DNA of 64,000 nucleotides. It comes from Mucilaginibacter polytrichastri (GTDB taxonomy: Bacteria; Bacteroidota; Bacteroidia; Sphingobacteriales; Sphingobacteriaceae). The DNA lies in assembly GCF_001911425.1 (NCBI RefSeq), contig NZ_MPPL01000001.1:1795781-1859780 (forward strand), given 5' to 3'. The translations under genes and the position numbers were made by a program. The notes under the pieces are model-generated. The model was not told the DNA's origin, ran no database searches, and saw only the letters and a program-made list of their open reading frames with translations. Position 1 is the first letter of the stretch. Every line of letters begins with the position of its first letter. Positions 17,708 through 27,716 of this stretch are shown here, piece after piece.

Positions 17708-17745
17708 AAAAAAGGGTCCCCATCATTGATTGGGACCCTTTTTTT
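17708..17745 (+). terminator. Intrinsic terminator of the thrS-infC-rpmI-rplT operon
   Basis: GGGTCCC and GGGACCC arms, extended by A and T runs to 13 bp, around an 11-base loop and followed by T residues. A textbook Rho-independent terminator. Confidence 0.92.
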
Positions 17746-17768
17746 ATTAGCTTTATTTTATAATTGAT

Positions 17769-18215
17769 ATGAAAAAACTATTAGTAATTGCCCTTTGTTT
17801 CCTCATTACCTCATGCGGAAAATACGTTGGTGATAATGCGCTGCAAAGATTTGTAAAAAGCAGTTTAAAGGATAAAAAGCAAGGAACTTTAAAGCTTAGT
17901 GCTTATAATGAAGTACAATGGGATAAGGTATATATACTGGGCCCTTATACCAACAAAAAGAATCTGGATGCCGATTTGAAGGCTTATTATACTGATATTA
18001 TTGAAAGCGAAGTAGAATCTGACGACCAAGTTTGCTTTGTAATGCTATATAAAGGTAAAGAGCTGGTAGGCAAAGCCACGTTTAACAGGCGCTATTATGA
18101 TCTGGAAGCGCTTACCAAATTTACTACCAACGCTAAAATTGCACCCTACAGTAAAGAGGATGCTAACTTTCCCTTTGCCGATGTTAAAAATATTTATATC
18201 ATCAGGCAGCGATAA
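17769..18215 (+). CDS. Putative lipoprotein of unknown function
   Basis: A 148-residue protein with a short lipoprotein signal ending in the lipobox LITSC (Cys at residue 16), so it is predicted to be anchored in the outer or inner membrane facing the periplasm. The mature part is polar, with WDKVYILGPYT and DVKNIYII segments, and I do not recognise a named domain. It lies alone between two terminators, 23 bases past the ribosomal operon terminator, so it needs its own promoter, which I could not pinpoint. Confidence 0.75.
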   Translation: MKKLLVIALCFLITSCGKYVGDNALQRFVKSSLKDKKQGTLKLSAYNEVQWDKVYILGPYTNKKNLDADLKAYYTDIIESEVESDDQVCFVMLYKGKELVGKATFNRRYYDLEALTKFTTNAKIAPYSKEDANFPFADVKNIYIIRQR

Positions 18216-18235
18216 AAGCATTTAATTAAATAGAA

Positions 18236-18258
18236 AAACCCGCCATAACAGCGGGTTT
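18236..18258. terminator. Intrinsic terminator hairpin between convergent genes
   Basis: AAACCCGC and GCGGGTTT form a perfect 8-bp stem around a 7-base loop. A runs on the left and T residues on the right allow use by the lipoprotein gene and by the leftward gene that ends at 18285. Confidence 0.8.
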
Positions 18259-18284
18259 CTATTTATATGTTTAACGCTAACGGG

Positions 18285-19007
18285 TTATTCTTCTACAATA
18301 ATAACGGCACCTGCATCTTCAATATCCATATACTGTTTAAAGTTGCGTACATCTTCATTAACCATGCTTCTAAAAACGGGGCTTAGTATGTGGGCAATAC
18401 CGGTACCAACACCACCTGCAGGCGGCTGATAGCTAATTACCACATCAACCAGTGTAGAGCCTGGTATTGGGCCGTCTTTAAAGCGCACTTTACCGGCATT
18501 GTCAATAGTAGAATCTGGTAGCGAGCTCCAGCCGATCATTTCGCCGGGCTCGTCTTTTACAATCTCGGCATCCCAACTTACGGTGGTTACATTGGCAGGT
18601 AATTTAAGCACCCAGTGCGAACGTTTACTATCCAATACTTCAACGCTTTCCAGGTGCCTCATAAACAAGGGAAGGTTATCCAGCTGTCGCCAAAAGGCAT
18701 AAACCTCATGCCTTGGTTTGTTTACTGTGAAAGACGATCTGATATTTACATTTACAGGTTCGGTGCTTACTTTGCCCATTTGCGTATACAATTCGCAATG
18801 CCCTGTAATGCCCCGGTTAAGCAGGTAACCACCCGCACCCATTTTTATAATACTTGTAAACGGACTTTTAAATAAATGCGTAAGACCCGAAAAGGCCAGT
18901 TTAACCCCCGCTGCTATTGAAACATAGCGCTCAGTCCATTCTAAATTTATATGAGCGTTATCTTCGCCATGATACATGGTGGTTCGCTGTAATGCTGTAG
19001 TTGCCAT
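18285..19007 (-). CDS. SRPBCC family protein with N-terminal DUF2892-like region
   Basis: A 240-residue protein. Residues about 25-75 form a hydrophobic, glycine-containing region (SIAAGVKLAFSGLTHLF, then GAGGYLLNRGITGHCELY) like the YgaP/DUF2892 membrane domain. From about 88 to 225 comes a START/SRPBCC fold of the polyketide cyclase/dehydrase type (PF03364), with VNKPRHEVYAFWRQLDNLPLFMRHLESV as its entry segment. Such proteins are stress-linked and widespread in soil Bacteroidota, and the ligand is unknown. It is a single leftward gene sharing a terminator with the lipoprotein gene. Confidence 0.83.
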   Translation of the reverse strand: MATTALQRTTMYHGEDNAHINLEWTERYVSIAAGVKLAFSGLTHLFKSPFTSIIKMGAGGYLLNRGITGHCELYTQMGKVSTEPVNVNIRSSFTVNKPRHEVYAFWRQLDNLPLFMRHLESVEVLDSKRSHWVLKLPANVTTVSWDAEIVKDEPGEMIGWSSLPDSTIDNAGKVRFKDGPIPGSTLVDVVISYQPPAGGVGTGIAHILSPVFRSMVNEDVRNFKQYMDIEDAGAVIIVEE

Positions 19008-19100
19008 CTTAAATTGTTTAAATAGGTATACAGATTAAACAGCAGAGCTATAGGTATGTTTTCTTTTAATTTAAATTGATTAAAAGGTAGTTAAAGATGG

Positions 19101-20345
19101 TTAGTAGTTAAACTTAAATTTCGACAGGTTGGGCTGAAACTTTTTAGGGCGGTTTAACTCATCTAAGTAGATCACATGGCCCAGGTTCTTTAAAAATGGT
19201 AGGCAAATAGTTTCATACTCATACTTATCATCGTTGTAAATTCCGTCTTCGTTTGATTGTATAACGGCCGACAACATAAACTCTACCTTGTTGTCAAAAT
19301 CAACGATGTAAGCATTATCAATATCGTATCCGTATGAATCACCTACCTTATTAAAGATCCGGATATTGGGATTTATGGTTGCGTCTTTTTCTGCTCCATA
19401 GTATAAAAACTTGCAGTAAGCAGGGTAGTAGCCGGGTTGTTTATAAGCAGGCCATTTACTTTCGGTAGGGTACATACTCATGTAATGGTAAATAAGTTGG
19501 TAATCGGCAGGGGTTAAATTATATTGCTGATCTTTAGGGAAGGCCTCTGGGAAAAGCAATCGCTTTAGCACCATTTGTTGGTCGGCAAGGGGATATGCGT
19601 TCTTATCGTTAAAGTTAAATGGCTGCATTACCAACTGGCCGTTGTTATCTATATAGCCCTTGCCTTGCATGGTGTTTTCTAAGTCCATAGGGTAGTCTGC
19701 CTTATCATATTGTGCAGATGCGGTGTATACCAGTTTCTTACCTTTGTAAAAGCGGATGGGGTTAGTGGTGCGGGCATTATCTCCACCATCGCCCACAGCC
19801 AGTCGGCCTACAATGCGTGTGTTAGTAAGCTGGTACTTTTTTAGCTTGGTATTAATCTCTGCGCGGCCCACAAATTCATATAAGCGGTTATAAGCATCAT
19901 TATCACTTACTAATAGTATCTTCTTAATATATTGCTCTATACTGGGTTTGCCATTGCGGGCTGTACTATCAGCAGTAACTTTGGTTTGTTTGGTAAAACC
20001 ACTATCAGTCAGCATAGTAGATTTTTTTGTTAGTCTTTTTACGTGTAATTCATTCAATTTTTCCAGCGCAAAGATTGCTGTAGGCAGTTTTATAGTACTT
20101 GCCGGGTAAAAGTAGTGGTGAGGGTTTAAACGGTAGCTATAAGAGGTAAAGTGAGGTATGTTATGCTCGTCGCGGTCTATCCGGGTGTATAATATTTGCA
20201 CTTCGTTTTGGGTTGGATGCTTTAGTATACCTTCAAACATTTCGGAGTGTGCCAGCAATAAGTTTTTCAAAAACACGGTATCTGTTTTTTGACTAAAAGC
20301 AGACATAGAAATAAACAATGCAAATAAAATTAGTAAGCGTTTCAT
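19101..20345 (-). CDS. Secreted serine hydrolase, class A beta-lactamase-like
   Basis: I start this at the ATG at 20345, which gives a clean signal peptide (MKRLLILFALFISMSAFS); upstream in-frame ATGs would add an unlikely hydrophobic leader. The 414-residue protein has the penicillin-binding serine hydrolase motifs. The nucleophile is in STIK (residues 83-86), the second motif is SDN (147-149), and the third appears as KVGDSYG in place of KTG. The spacing resembles class A enzymes, but the protein is longer and the middle insertion is large, so a peptidase or unknown hydrolase is as likely as resistance. It is periplasmic or surface bound and monocistronic. Confidence 0.8.
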   Translation of the reverse strand: MKRLLILFALFISMSAFSQKTDTVFLKNLLLAHSEMFEGILKHPTQNEVQILYTRIDRDEHNIPHFTSYSYRLNPHHYFYPASTIKLPTAIFALEKLNELHVKRLTKKSTMLTDSGFTKQTKVTADSTARNGKPSIEQYIKKILLVSDNDAYNRLYEFVGRAEINTKLKKYQLTNTRIVGRLAVGDGGDNARTTNPIRFYKGKKLVYTASAQYDKADYPMDLENTMQGKGYIDNNGQLVMQPFNFNDKNAYPLADQQMVLKRLLFPEAFPKDQQYNLTPADYQLIYHYMSMYPTESKWPAYKQPGYYPAYCKFLYYGAEKDATINPNIRIFNKVGDSYGYDIDNAYIVDFDNKVEFMLSAVIQSNEDGIYNDDKYEYETICLPFLKNLGHVIYLDELNRPKKFQPNLSKFKFNY

Positions 20346-20399
20346 TATCAATATTAACAGTTCTAAGATAGTCATTGTAGTTGTGAAATATTTTCTCAA

Positions 20400-20713
20400 T
20401 TGTTAATAACTCGGCCTTTTGTTAAAAACTATCGTGCCTAAACTGCCCATTTTTCCTTTAGATTTGATTCAAGTTCATTACAACAATTTCTCTTGGCTCA
20501 CGGCCTGCAATAAGCGTTTCGTGAGAAAAAGGCAAAAAAGAGCTCCTTGTGTGCTCCTGAAATTATAAAGCCAAACCTGCCAAAAGAGATTTATTTGTTA
20601 AAACTTTCACGATTAGGGTTTTTGATAAAGCCAACCACACTTGCCGGTATTTTTCTGGTGCTAGTACAGTTGTCTCCAATCAATTCCTTACTCAAAACAT
20701 AAATATAATTGCT
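20400..20713 (+). other. Long leader/spacer before nrdB
   Basis: A 314-base non-coding stretch upstream of nrdB. One hairpin can be drawn: CTCACG (20497-20502) with CGTGAG (20520-20525) and a 17-base loop. A shorter GAGC/GCTC pair follows at about 20540. No NrdR-box palindrome (ACACnATATATnGTGT-like) was found by eye. It probably holds the nrd promoter and may be a regulatory leader. Confidence 0.4.
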
Positions 20714-21688
20714 ATGGAACAGGAAGAGTTATTACTGAGGGAAAATAAGGATCGATTTGTGATCTTGCCTATCAACTATCCCCAAATTTGGGAGATGTAC
20801 AAAAAACATGAAGCCAGTTTTTGGACTGCTGAGGAAATTGACCTGAGCGGCGATATGAAAGACTGGAACAATTTGAACGATGGCGAGCGTCACTTTATCT
20901 CACATATCCTTGCGTTTTTCGCAGCTAGTGATGGTATTGTAAATGAAAACCTGGCCGTAAATTTCATGAGCGAAGTGCAGCTTCCTGAGGCGCGTTGCTT
21001 CTATGGTTTCCAGATCATGATGGAGAATATCCATTCAGAAACCTACGCATTGCTTATTGACTCATATATTAAAGATAATACCGAAAAAGACCGTTTGTTC
21101 CACGCTGTAGAAACGGTGCCTTGTGTAAAACGCAAAGCAGAGTGGGCTTTAAAATGGATTGAGAACGGAACCTTTGCTGAGCGTTTAGTTGCATTTGCTG
21201 CGGTAGAGGGTATCTTCTTCTCGGGTAGTTTCTGCTCTATCTTCTGGTTGAAGAAACGTGGTTTAATGCCAGGTTTAACTTTCAGCAACGAACTGATTAG
21301 TCGCGATGAGGGTTTACATTGCGAATTTGCTTGTTTGCTTTATGGCATGTTGAGCAACAAACTAAGCGAAGAGCGTGTGCATGAAATTATACTGGATGCT
21401 GTAGTAATTGAAAAAGAATTTGTTACCGATGCATTACCGGTTGATCTGATCGGGATGAATGCACGCCTGATGCAGCAATACATTGAATTTGTGGCTGATA
21501 GATGGCTGGATGAATTGGGTTATGCTAAAGTTTATAACGCAACCAATCCATTTGATTTTATGGAGATGATTTCATTACAAGGTAAAACCAACTTCTTTGA
21601 AAAGCGAGTAGGCGATTACCAAAAATCTGGTGTATTGGCAACCAATACTAAAGACAGCCAGGCGTTTTCGTTAGACGAAGACTTTTAA
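20714..21688 (+). CDS. nrdB: Ribonucleotide reductase class Ia, small (R2) subunit
   Basis: Houses the diiron-tyrosyl radical needed for deoxyribonucleotide synthesis. In the 324-residue sequence the ligand set is readable: Asp43, Glu104, His107, Glu165, Glu199 and His202. The radical Tyr is Tyr111 (E-x2-H-x3-Y in MENIHSETY). The segment [19 protein letters not shown] is close to the eukaryotic R2 consensus, so this belongs to the eukaryote-like branch found in Bacteroidota. It is 49 bases upstream of nrdA, the reverse of the enterobacterial order. Confidence 0.97.
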   Translation: MEQEELLLRENKDRFVILPINYPQIWEMYKKHEASFWTAEEIDLSGDMKDWNNLNDGERHFISHILAFFAASDGIVNENLAVNFMSEVQLPEARCFYGFQIMMENIHSETYALLIDSYIKDNTEKDRLFHAVETVPCVKRKAEWALKWIENGTFAERLVAFAAVEGIFFSGSFCSIFWLKKRGLMPGLTFSNELISRDEGLHCEFACLLYGMLSNKLSEERVHEIILDAVVIEKEFVTDALPVDLIGMNARLMQQYIEFVADRWLDELGYAKVYNATNPFDFMEMISLQGKTNFFEKRVGDYQKSGVLATNTKDSQAFSLDEDF

Positions 21689-21724
21689 GAAATAATTATC
21701 AAATAGATTTACAGAATTTAAAAT

Positions 21725-21730
21725 AGGAGG
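21725..21730 (+). promoter_or_regulatory. Strong Shine-Dalgarno sequence of nrdA
   Basis: AGGAGG seven bases before the nrdA ATG. It stands out because most genes in this window have no recognisable Shine-Dalgarno sequence. Confidence 0.7.
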
Positions 21731-21737
21731 GACACAC

Positions 21738-24134
21738 ATGTTTGTACTTAAAAGAACAGGGAGCAAGGAAAGCGTAAAGTTTGATAAAATAACGGCACGC
21801 GTACAAAAGTTATCTTACGGCTTAAGCCCGTTTGTTGACCCCATTGACGTTGCCAAAAAGGTGATTGAAGGTTTGTACGATGGCGTAAGCACTACAGAGC
21901 TGGATAGCCTGGCTGCCGAAACTGCTGCATCATTAACTACCAAACACCCGGATTATGCCTTACTGGCCAGCCGTATAGCGGTAAGCAATTTGCATAAAAA
22001 CACCACCAAGTCTTTCTCTGCCACAATGGAGAGACTGTACGATTATACCGACATACACACCGGCCGTAAAATGCCTTTGATCGCTGATGATGTAATAGAC
22101 ATTATTCGCAAGAATGCGGACATACTGGATAGTTCTATTATTTACGACCGCGATTTTGGTTTTGATTACTTCGGTTTTAAAACCCTCGAAAAATCATACC
22201 TGTTACGTGTTGAAGGCAAAATTGCCGAACGCCCGCAACATATGTACATGCGCGTTGCCGTAGGTATCCACAAAGAGGATATTGATAGCATTATCAAAAC
22301 ATACAATCAAATGAGCGAGCGTTGGTTTACCCATGCTACGCCAACCCTGTTTAATGCCGGCACTCCTAAGCCGCAAATGTCGTCATGTTTCTTGCTTTCT
22401 ATGAAAGACGATAGCATCGATGGAATTTATGACACCCTTAAACAAACAGCAAAAATTTCACAAAGTGCCGGTGGTATCGGTTTAGCTATCCATAATGTAC
22501 GTGCAACAGGCAGCTACATTAGCGGTACTAATGGCACCAGCAATGGTATTATCCCAATGCTGCGTGTGTTTAATGATACAGCCCGTTATGTAGATCAGGG
22601 TGGTGGTAAACGCAAAGGTGCCTTTGCCGTTTACTTAGAGCCCTGGCATGCAGATGTGTTCGATTTTCTTGACCTGCGTAAAAACCACGGTAAAGAAGAA
22701 GCCCGTGCACGTGATTTATTCTATGCCCTTTGGATCTGCGATTTGTTTATGAAACGCGTGGAAGACAATGGCGACTGGAGCTTGTTTTGCCCGCACGAAG
22801 CGCCAGGTATGTCTGAATGCTTTGGAGCAGAATTTGAAGAACTATACCACCGTTATGAAAAAGAAGGCCGTGCCCGTAAAGTGATCCGCGCGCAAGATCT
22901 TTGGTTTGCCATCCTTGATGCACAGATAGAAACCGGTACACCATACCTGTTATATAAAGATGCTGCGAATAGCAAAAGCAACCAGCAAAACTTAGGTACT
23001 ATTAAAAGCAGTAACCTGTGTACCGAAATTATGGAGTACACCAGCCCCGATGAGGTAGCTGTTTGTAACCTGGCTTCATTGGCATTGCCTCGCTTTGTAA
23101 TCAACGGCCAGTTTGATTTTGATAAACTATACGAGATCACCTACGATGCTACTAAAAACCTTAACCGTATTATAGATAACAACTATTACCCGGTAGAAGA
23201 AGCCCGTACATCAAACATGCGCCACCGCCCAATTGGCTTAGGCGTGCAAGGTTTGGCCGACGTATTTATTTTACTGCGCTTACCGTTTGAAAGCGAGTTG
23301 GCTAAGGTATTGAACAAAAATATATTTGAAACCATGTACTTTGCCGCCATGACGGCAAGTAAAGACCTGGCCATACAAGAGGGCGCTTATGAAACTTTTA
23401 AAGGTTCTCCACTGTCAAAAGGTAAATTCCAATTCGATTTATGGGATGTTAAACCAACAGACCGCCACGATTGGGAAGGTTTACGTAAGGATGTGGTTAA
23501 ACATGGTGTACGTAACTCGCTGTTGATGGCGCCAATGCCAACAGCATCTACCTCACAAATATTTGGTAACAATGAGTGTTTTGAACCATATACTTCAAAC
23601 ATTTATACCCGCCGTGTATTAAGCGGTGAGTTTGTGATTGTGAACAAGCATTTACTGAAAGATCTGGTTAATTTGGGCTTGTGGAATAACACCATGAAAA
23701 ACAGCATTATTGCTGCCAATGGTTCTATCCAGCATATAGCTGAAATTCCATCTGAGCTGAAAGAACTGTACAAAACAGTTTGGGAAATTAAACAACGCAG
23801 CCTGATTGATATGGCTGCAGATCGTGGCGCGTTTATTTGCCAGTCGCAATCATTAAATCTGTTTGTTGATAGCCCTAACACATCGAAACTAACCTCCATG
23901 CACTTCTACGCATGGAAAAAAGGTTTAAAAACCGGTATGTATTACCTGCGTACCCAGGCAGCTACGCAAGCCGTACAGTTTACTGTAGAAAAACAAGGCA
24001 GCAAGGAAATGGAAGCAGTTATCCCGTTGCCAGAACCTAATGTACAAATGAATGATCTGGACAGCATTGAACTTACCCAAACCAGCGGCCCAAGCTGCAG
24101 TATGGAAGAAGGTTGTGTAACTTGTTCATCATAA
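21738..24134 (+). CDS. nrdA: Ribonucleotide reductase class Ia, large (R1) subunit
   Basis: Catalytic and allosteric subunit that reduces ribonucleoside diphosphates. The 798 residues begin with an ATP-cone domain (about 1-95), so dATP feedback control is expected. The barrel carries the redox and radical cysteines in [21 protein letters not shown] (with its Asn and Glu neighbours) and EVAVCNLAS. The C-terminal tail ends in EEGCVTCSS, the CxxC pair that shuttles electrons from thioredoxin or glutaredoxin. Length is normal for the eukaryote-like branch. It is preceded by an unusually good ribosome-binding site and followed by an intrinsic terminator. Confidence 0.97.
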   Translation: MFVLKRTGSKESVKFDKITARVQKLSYGLSPFVDPIDVAKKVIEGLYDGVSTTELDSLAAETAASLTTKHPDYALLASRIAVSNLHKNTTKSFSATMERLYDYTDIHTGRKMPLIADDVIDIIRKNADILDSSIIYDRDFGFDYFGFKTLEKSYLLRVEGKIAERPQHMYMRVAVGIHKEDIDSIIKTYNQMSERWFTHATPTLFNAGTPKPQMSSCFLLSMKDDSIDGIYDTLKQTAKISQSAGGIGLAIHNVRATGSYISGTNGTSNGIIPMLRVFNDTARYVDQGGGKRKGAFAVYLEPWHADVFDFLDLRKNHGKEEARARDLFYALWICDLFMKRVEDNGDWSLFCPHEAPGMSECFGAEFEELYHRYEKEGRARKVIRAQDLWFAILDAQIETGTPYLLYKDAANSKSNQQNLGTIKSSNLCTEIMEYTSPDEVAVCNLASLALPRFVINGQFDFDKLYEITYDATKNLNRIIDNNYYPVEEARTSNMRHRPIGLGVQGLADVFILLRLPFESELAKVLNKNIFETMYFAAMTASKDLAIQEGAYETFKGSPLSKGKFQFDLWDVKPTDRHDWEGLRKDVVKHGVRNSLLMAPMPTASTSQIFGNNECFEPYTSNIYTRRVLSGEFVIVNKHLLKDLVNLGLWNNTMKNSIIAANGSIQHIAEIPSELKELYKTVWEIKQRSLIDMAADRGAFICQSQSLNLFVDSPNTSKLTSMHFYAWKKGLKTGMYYLRTQAATQAVQFTVEKQGSKEMEAVIPLPEPNVQMNDLDSIELTQTSGPSCSMEEGCVTCSS

Positions 24135-24165
24135 ACTATAAAAGGATTTTATCAACCTTAATTTT

Positions 24166-24200
24166 AGCCGGGCCGTTTGCAAAAGCAGCCCGGCTTTTTT
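24166..24200 (+). terminator. Intrinsic terminator after nrdBA
   Basis: AGCCGGGC and GCCCGGCT make an 8-bp GC-rich stem around a 14-base loop, followed by T residues; it starts 32 bases after the nrdA stop. Confidence 0.9.
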
Positions 24201-24243
24201 GTGAGATAATTTATCGATATCGCTAAATGTCGGTTTGTTATAT

Positions 24244-24251
24244 TACTTTTG
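24244..24251 (+). promoter_or_regulatory. Candidate -7 box for the cobalamin-regulated transcript
   Basis: TACTTTTG fits TAnnTTTG and lies just before the first conserved riboswitch segment, as expected if the transcript begins at about 24257. Confidence 0.5.
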
Positions 24252-24257
24252 CGAAGC

Positions 24258-24440
24258 TTTTAGGTTTCTTACCATAAACAGTAAGGATTAAAAGGGAATC
24301 CGGTGTAATTCCGGAGCTGTCCCGCAGCTGTAAGTCCGGCCTTTGTTATACAGAGGTCAGTTGATCCATTTAGTCACTGTCCCGATTCTGTATCGGTATG
24401 GGAAGACGTCAACGTAGGATGAGCCAGAAGACCTGCCAAA
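24258..24440 (+). promoter_or_regulatory. Cobalamin (B12) riboswitch
   Basis: Contains the hallmark elements in order: AAAAGGGAATCCGGTG (from about 24290), CCGGAGCTGTCCCGCAGCTGT (about 24313), GGGAAG (about 24400) and the B12-box AGCCAGAAGACCTGCC (24422-24437). High cobamide levels are expected to shut off the downstream uptake genes. The last ten bases (ACCTGCCAAA) can pair with TTTGACAGGT at 24505-24514, a possible switching helix in the leader before the receptor start at 24563. The left boundary is approximate. Confidence 0.95.
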
Positions 24441-24562
24441 AGTGTTATCAATTCATAGCTTTCGCGGATTGAAGCTTGGGTGAAATACTATAACTGGTCA
24501 GTTATTTGACAGGTTGTATTCCATTCGTTTTTCTCCGTTGTTATGCTTGAATTTTTTGAAAA

Positions 24563-26608
24563 ATGGAAAAACTGGCATTCGGCATCAATATTAAGCGCAA
24601 CTATTATCACGATACGTTGAAGATTGGATTTGCTATTTTTTTAATTCTTTTCTCATCTCAACTTAAAGCACAGCAGGATACTACCCATAAGCTCAAAGAA
24701 GTTAATGTAACATCATTAAGCGCTCCCAATGTTCAAACCATTGTGCCAGTTCAGCAAATATCCAGTGCAGATTTTAGCCATTACGCCGCTTTAACAGTAG
24801 CCGATATTGCCGCCAACTTTGCCGGTGTCAACATGAAAGATTATGGTGGAGTCGGTGGGTTAAAAACGATATCTGTACGTAGCCTCGGTGCCAGCCATAC
24901 GGGTGTTTTGTATGATGGTGTTGTGCTAAACGATGCCCAGAACGGACAAATTGATCTGGGTAAATTCAGCCTTTATAACGTACAGTCTATAGCGTTATAT
25001 AACGGGCAGGCTCCAGGTATTGTGCAGCCCGCACGTTCATTTGCATCGGCCAGCATATTGGATATTAAAACGATAAGGCCACAGCTAACTGAAGCTAAAC
25101 CTTATCTTATTTCTGTAGGCGCAAATGGCGGTTCTTTTGGGCTGATCAATCCTTATCTGCAATGGCAGCAGCGTATATCTAAACAATGGTCGTTTGTGCT
25201 CAATGGTAATTATACTTATGCCAACGGGCAGTATAAATATAAAGAGACAGGGGATGGATCGGACACACTGGCTATCCGCAGAAATAGCGATATCAAAGCC
25301 CTGCAAACCGATGGTGCGTTGTATTGGGCCAAAAGCGACAGTAACAAGTTTAAAATACAGTTTAATTATTACAACAGTGATAGGGGATTGCCCGGCCCTG
25401 TAATTTATTATACTACAGCATCTAATCAGCGGCTTCAAAATCACGACTTGTTGGTACAGTCTGCCTACGAGTACATTGCGCCAGGCAGTTTCCATTTATT
25501 AATTAACAGTAAGTACTCGCAAAACTATTTGCATTACACCGACCCCGATTATTTAAATAATGCAGGTGGCGTTAACGAGCATTATATGCAGCATGAGTTT
25601 TACCAATCGGCTTCAGTGGGGTATCATATCTTGAAAAACTGGGAGGTTTCGTATTCTTCAGATGCGGCACTAACCAACTTGTTCAGCGATGTGTATACCA
25701 GTTATTACCAATACGCATTCCCAACAAGGCTAACCTTGCTAAACGCCGTGGCTAGTGATCTTAATTTTAACCGTTGGCATTTTCAAGCGAACCTGTTAAG
25801 TTCATATATTAGAGATCATGTAAAAAATGGTGTGGCAGCCGATTCTAAATCTGCTTTTACACCAACTATTGCTGCCACTTTTCTGCCGTTTAAAAGCTCG
25901 GGGTTGCAGCTAAGGGCATTTTATAAAGATATTTTCCGTAACCCAACATTTGCCGAACAGTATTACTACGCTATCCGGCCACGTATCTTAAATCCCGAAC
26001 GTACCAAACAATATGATATCGGGGTAACCTACCAAAAAAGCTTCGATGGTTTTGTGCACGATGTTGCAATTACTGCCGATGCCTATTACAACAATGTACA
26101 TAATAAAATAATCTACCTGCCAACGCGCTCGCCCGAAACACCATCTGTTACCAATTTAGGCAAGGTTGATATTAAAGGGGTAGATGTAACATTAAAAACA
26201 AATGTTATCCCTGCTGCAGGTTGGATGGGCATCTTCTCGCTTAACTATACCTATCAGCAGGCGTTTGATGTTACCAGTCCCGATGACTCATTTTACAAGA
26301 ATCAAATTCCATACACGCCTAAAAACCTGATTAACTTAAACGCTGGCATCAATCATGGCATTTGGGGGCTGTACTATAACGGAACATTATCATCATCCAG
26401 ATATTATGTAAGTAATAATACGGCGCAGTATTATTTACCCACCTATAATGTAAGTAATGCTTCGCTGGTATATAAAATTTTGGCTAACAAGCTTCCTGTA
26501 AATGCTTCATTTGAGGTAAATAATATTTTCAATGAGCGTTATGTAGTTGTATACAGTTACCCAATGCCAGGCCGCTCATACAGGCTTTCTTTTCAAATAA
26601 CAATTTAA
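24563..26608 (+). CDS. btuB: TonB-dependent cobalamin receptor, BtuB-like
   Basis: Outer-membrane beta-barrel that imports cobamides using TonB energy. The 681 residues have an N-terminal signal region (hydrophobic stretch about 20-34, ending near LKAQQ). A plug domain covers about 55-170, with KTISVRSLGASHTGVLYDGVVLNDAQNGQIDLG, and a barrel of aromatic strands ends in the C-terminal FQITI. It lies 122 bases downstream of the riboswitch, which supports a B12 role more strongly than sequence alone. A SusD-like partner is absent; instead a BtuG-like lipoprotein follows at 9 bases. Confidence 0.92.
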   Translation: MEKLAFGINIKRNYYHDTLKIGFAIFLILFSSQLKAQQDTTHKLKEVNVTSLSAPNVQTIVPVQQISSADFSHYAALTVADIAANFAGVNMKDYGGVGGLKTISVRSLGASHTGVLYDGVVLNDAQNGQIDLGKFSLYNVQSIALYNGQAPGIVQPARSFASASILDIKTIRPQLTEAKPYLISVGANGGSFGLINPYLQWQQRISKQWSFVLNGNYTYANGQYKYKETGDGSDTLAIRRNSDIKALQTDGALYWAKSDSNKFKIQFNYYNSDRGLPGPVIYYTTASNQRLQNHDLLVQSAYEYIAPGSFHLLINSKYSQNYLHYTDPDYLNNAGGVNEHYMQHEFYQSASVGYHILKNWEVSYSSDAALTNLFSDVYTSYYQYAFPTRLTLLNAVASDLNFNRWHFQANLLSSYIRDHVKNGVAADSKSAFTPTIAATFLPFKSSGLQLRAFYKDIFRNPTFAEQYYYAIRPRILNPERTKQYDIGVTYQKSFDGFVHDVAITADAYYNNVHNKIIYLPTRSPETPSVTNLGKVDIKGVDVTLKTNVIPAAGWMGIFSLNYTYQQAFDVTSPDDSFYKNQIPYTPKNLINLNAGINHGIWGLYYNGTLSSSRYYVSNNTAQYYLPTYNVSNASLVYKILANKLPVNASFEVNNIFNERYVVVYSYPMPGRSYRLSFQITI

Positions 26609-26617
26609 TCATAAAAT

Positions 26618-27664
26618 ATGAAACACTTAAAACTAAAAAATCTGTTAATGGCGCTTGTTGCGATAACCGCACTAATGTCATGTCATAAGGATAAGAACGA
26701 TGTAGCCCCCACACCTACGGCCGGCATATTCGTTTTAAACCAAGGCAAATTCGGTGGTAACAATGGTACACTTACCTATTACAATTACGCTGATAAAGCA
26801 ACCACAGCTGATATCTATGCATCTGCAAACGGCGCAGGTTTAGGTGATACGCCCAACGACCTTAAAGTATATGGTTCTAAAATGTATGTGGTGGTAAACG
26901 TATCTAACGTGGTTGATGTGATTGACCCTAAAACGGCTAAATTAATCAAGCAAATATCGTTTGACAAAAAACAACCGCGTAGCGTGGCATTTTACAAAAA
27001 CAATGCATTTGTAACATCTTACGATGGTACCGTTTCTGTGATTGATACTGCTACTTTCGCAATTACAAAAAGTATTACAGTAGGCCGTAACCCAGAGCAA
27101 CTTGTGGTATCAAACAACAAGTTATATGTAGCTAACTCGGGTGGTTTAGGCGCAACGCCCGATAATACGGTATCCGTTATTGACTTAACCAGTTTGACGG
27201 TAACCAAAACAGTGAACGTAATACTTAATCCTGTTGCAATATCTGCAGATGCATATGGCCATGTTTATGTTATCTCTAACGGGGATTATAATACCATTAT
27301 GCCGGGTATCAGCATAATTGATAATACTACAGATGCAACTACCTCGCAAAATACGGTAGATGTGGGTTATGGCTCACCTTTTGTTGTTAACGGCGATTTT
27401 GCTTATTACCTTAGCGGTACTGGCAAAGTAGTTGTATATAACACAAAAATACAAGTTATCAGCAGTGCTAATTTTATTACGGATGGTACAACGTTTAAAG
27501 CTGCTTACGGCCTTAATGTTTACAGTAAAACGGGCGAAGTATTTGTATCTGATGCCAAAGATTACAAATCAGTCGGAACTGTAACTGCTTTTGATAAATC
27601 TGGTAAAACAGAATACACGGTTACTACCGGTATTACACCGTCAAATATCGTGTTCTTGAACTAA
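26618..27664 (+). CDS. YncE-like beta-propeller lipoprotein, BtuG-like cobalamin-binding candidate
   Basis: A 348-residue lipoprotein: signal MKHLKLKNLLMALVAITALMSC with the lipid-modified Cys at 22, then an acidic or polar linker. Repeated propeller strands follow, of the form VIDPKTAKLIKQI, VIDTATFAITKSITV, VIDLTSLTVTKTV and SIIDNTTDATTS. In Bacteroides, BtuG is a surface lipoprotein with this fold that binds B12 very tightly and caps BtuB. The gene here directly follows btuB under a B12 riboswitch, so I infer the same job. Sequence identity to BtuG could not be measured here. Confidence 0.8.
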   Translation: MKHLKLKNLLMALVAITALMSCHKDKNDVAPTPTAGIFVLNQGKFGGNNGTLTYYNYADKATTADIYASANGAGLGDTPNDLKVYGSKMYVVVNVSNVVDVIDPKTAKLIKQISFDKKQPRSVAFYKNNAFVTSYDGTVSVIDTATFAITKSITVGRNPEQLVVSNNKLYVANSGGLGATPDNTVSVIDLTSLTVTKTVNVILNPVAISADAYGHVYVISNGDYNTIMPGISIIDNTTDATTSQNTVDVGYGSPFVVNGDFAYYLSGTGKVVVYNTKIQVISSANFITDGTTFKAAYGLNVYSKTGEVFVSDAKDYKSVGTVTAFDKSGKTEYTVTTGITPSNIVFLN

Positions 27665-27716
27665 TGATTTTTATTTCGTTTGATAATCAGTAAATTTGCT
27701 TTACCAATAATATAGA

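Noticed and set aside
20460..20600. Riboswitch of a known class before nrdB
   Set aside because: No conserved core of any class I know was found; only isolated hairpins.
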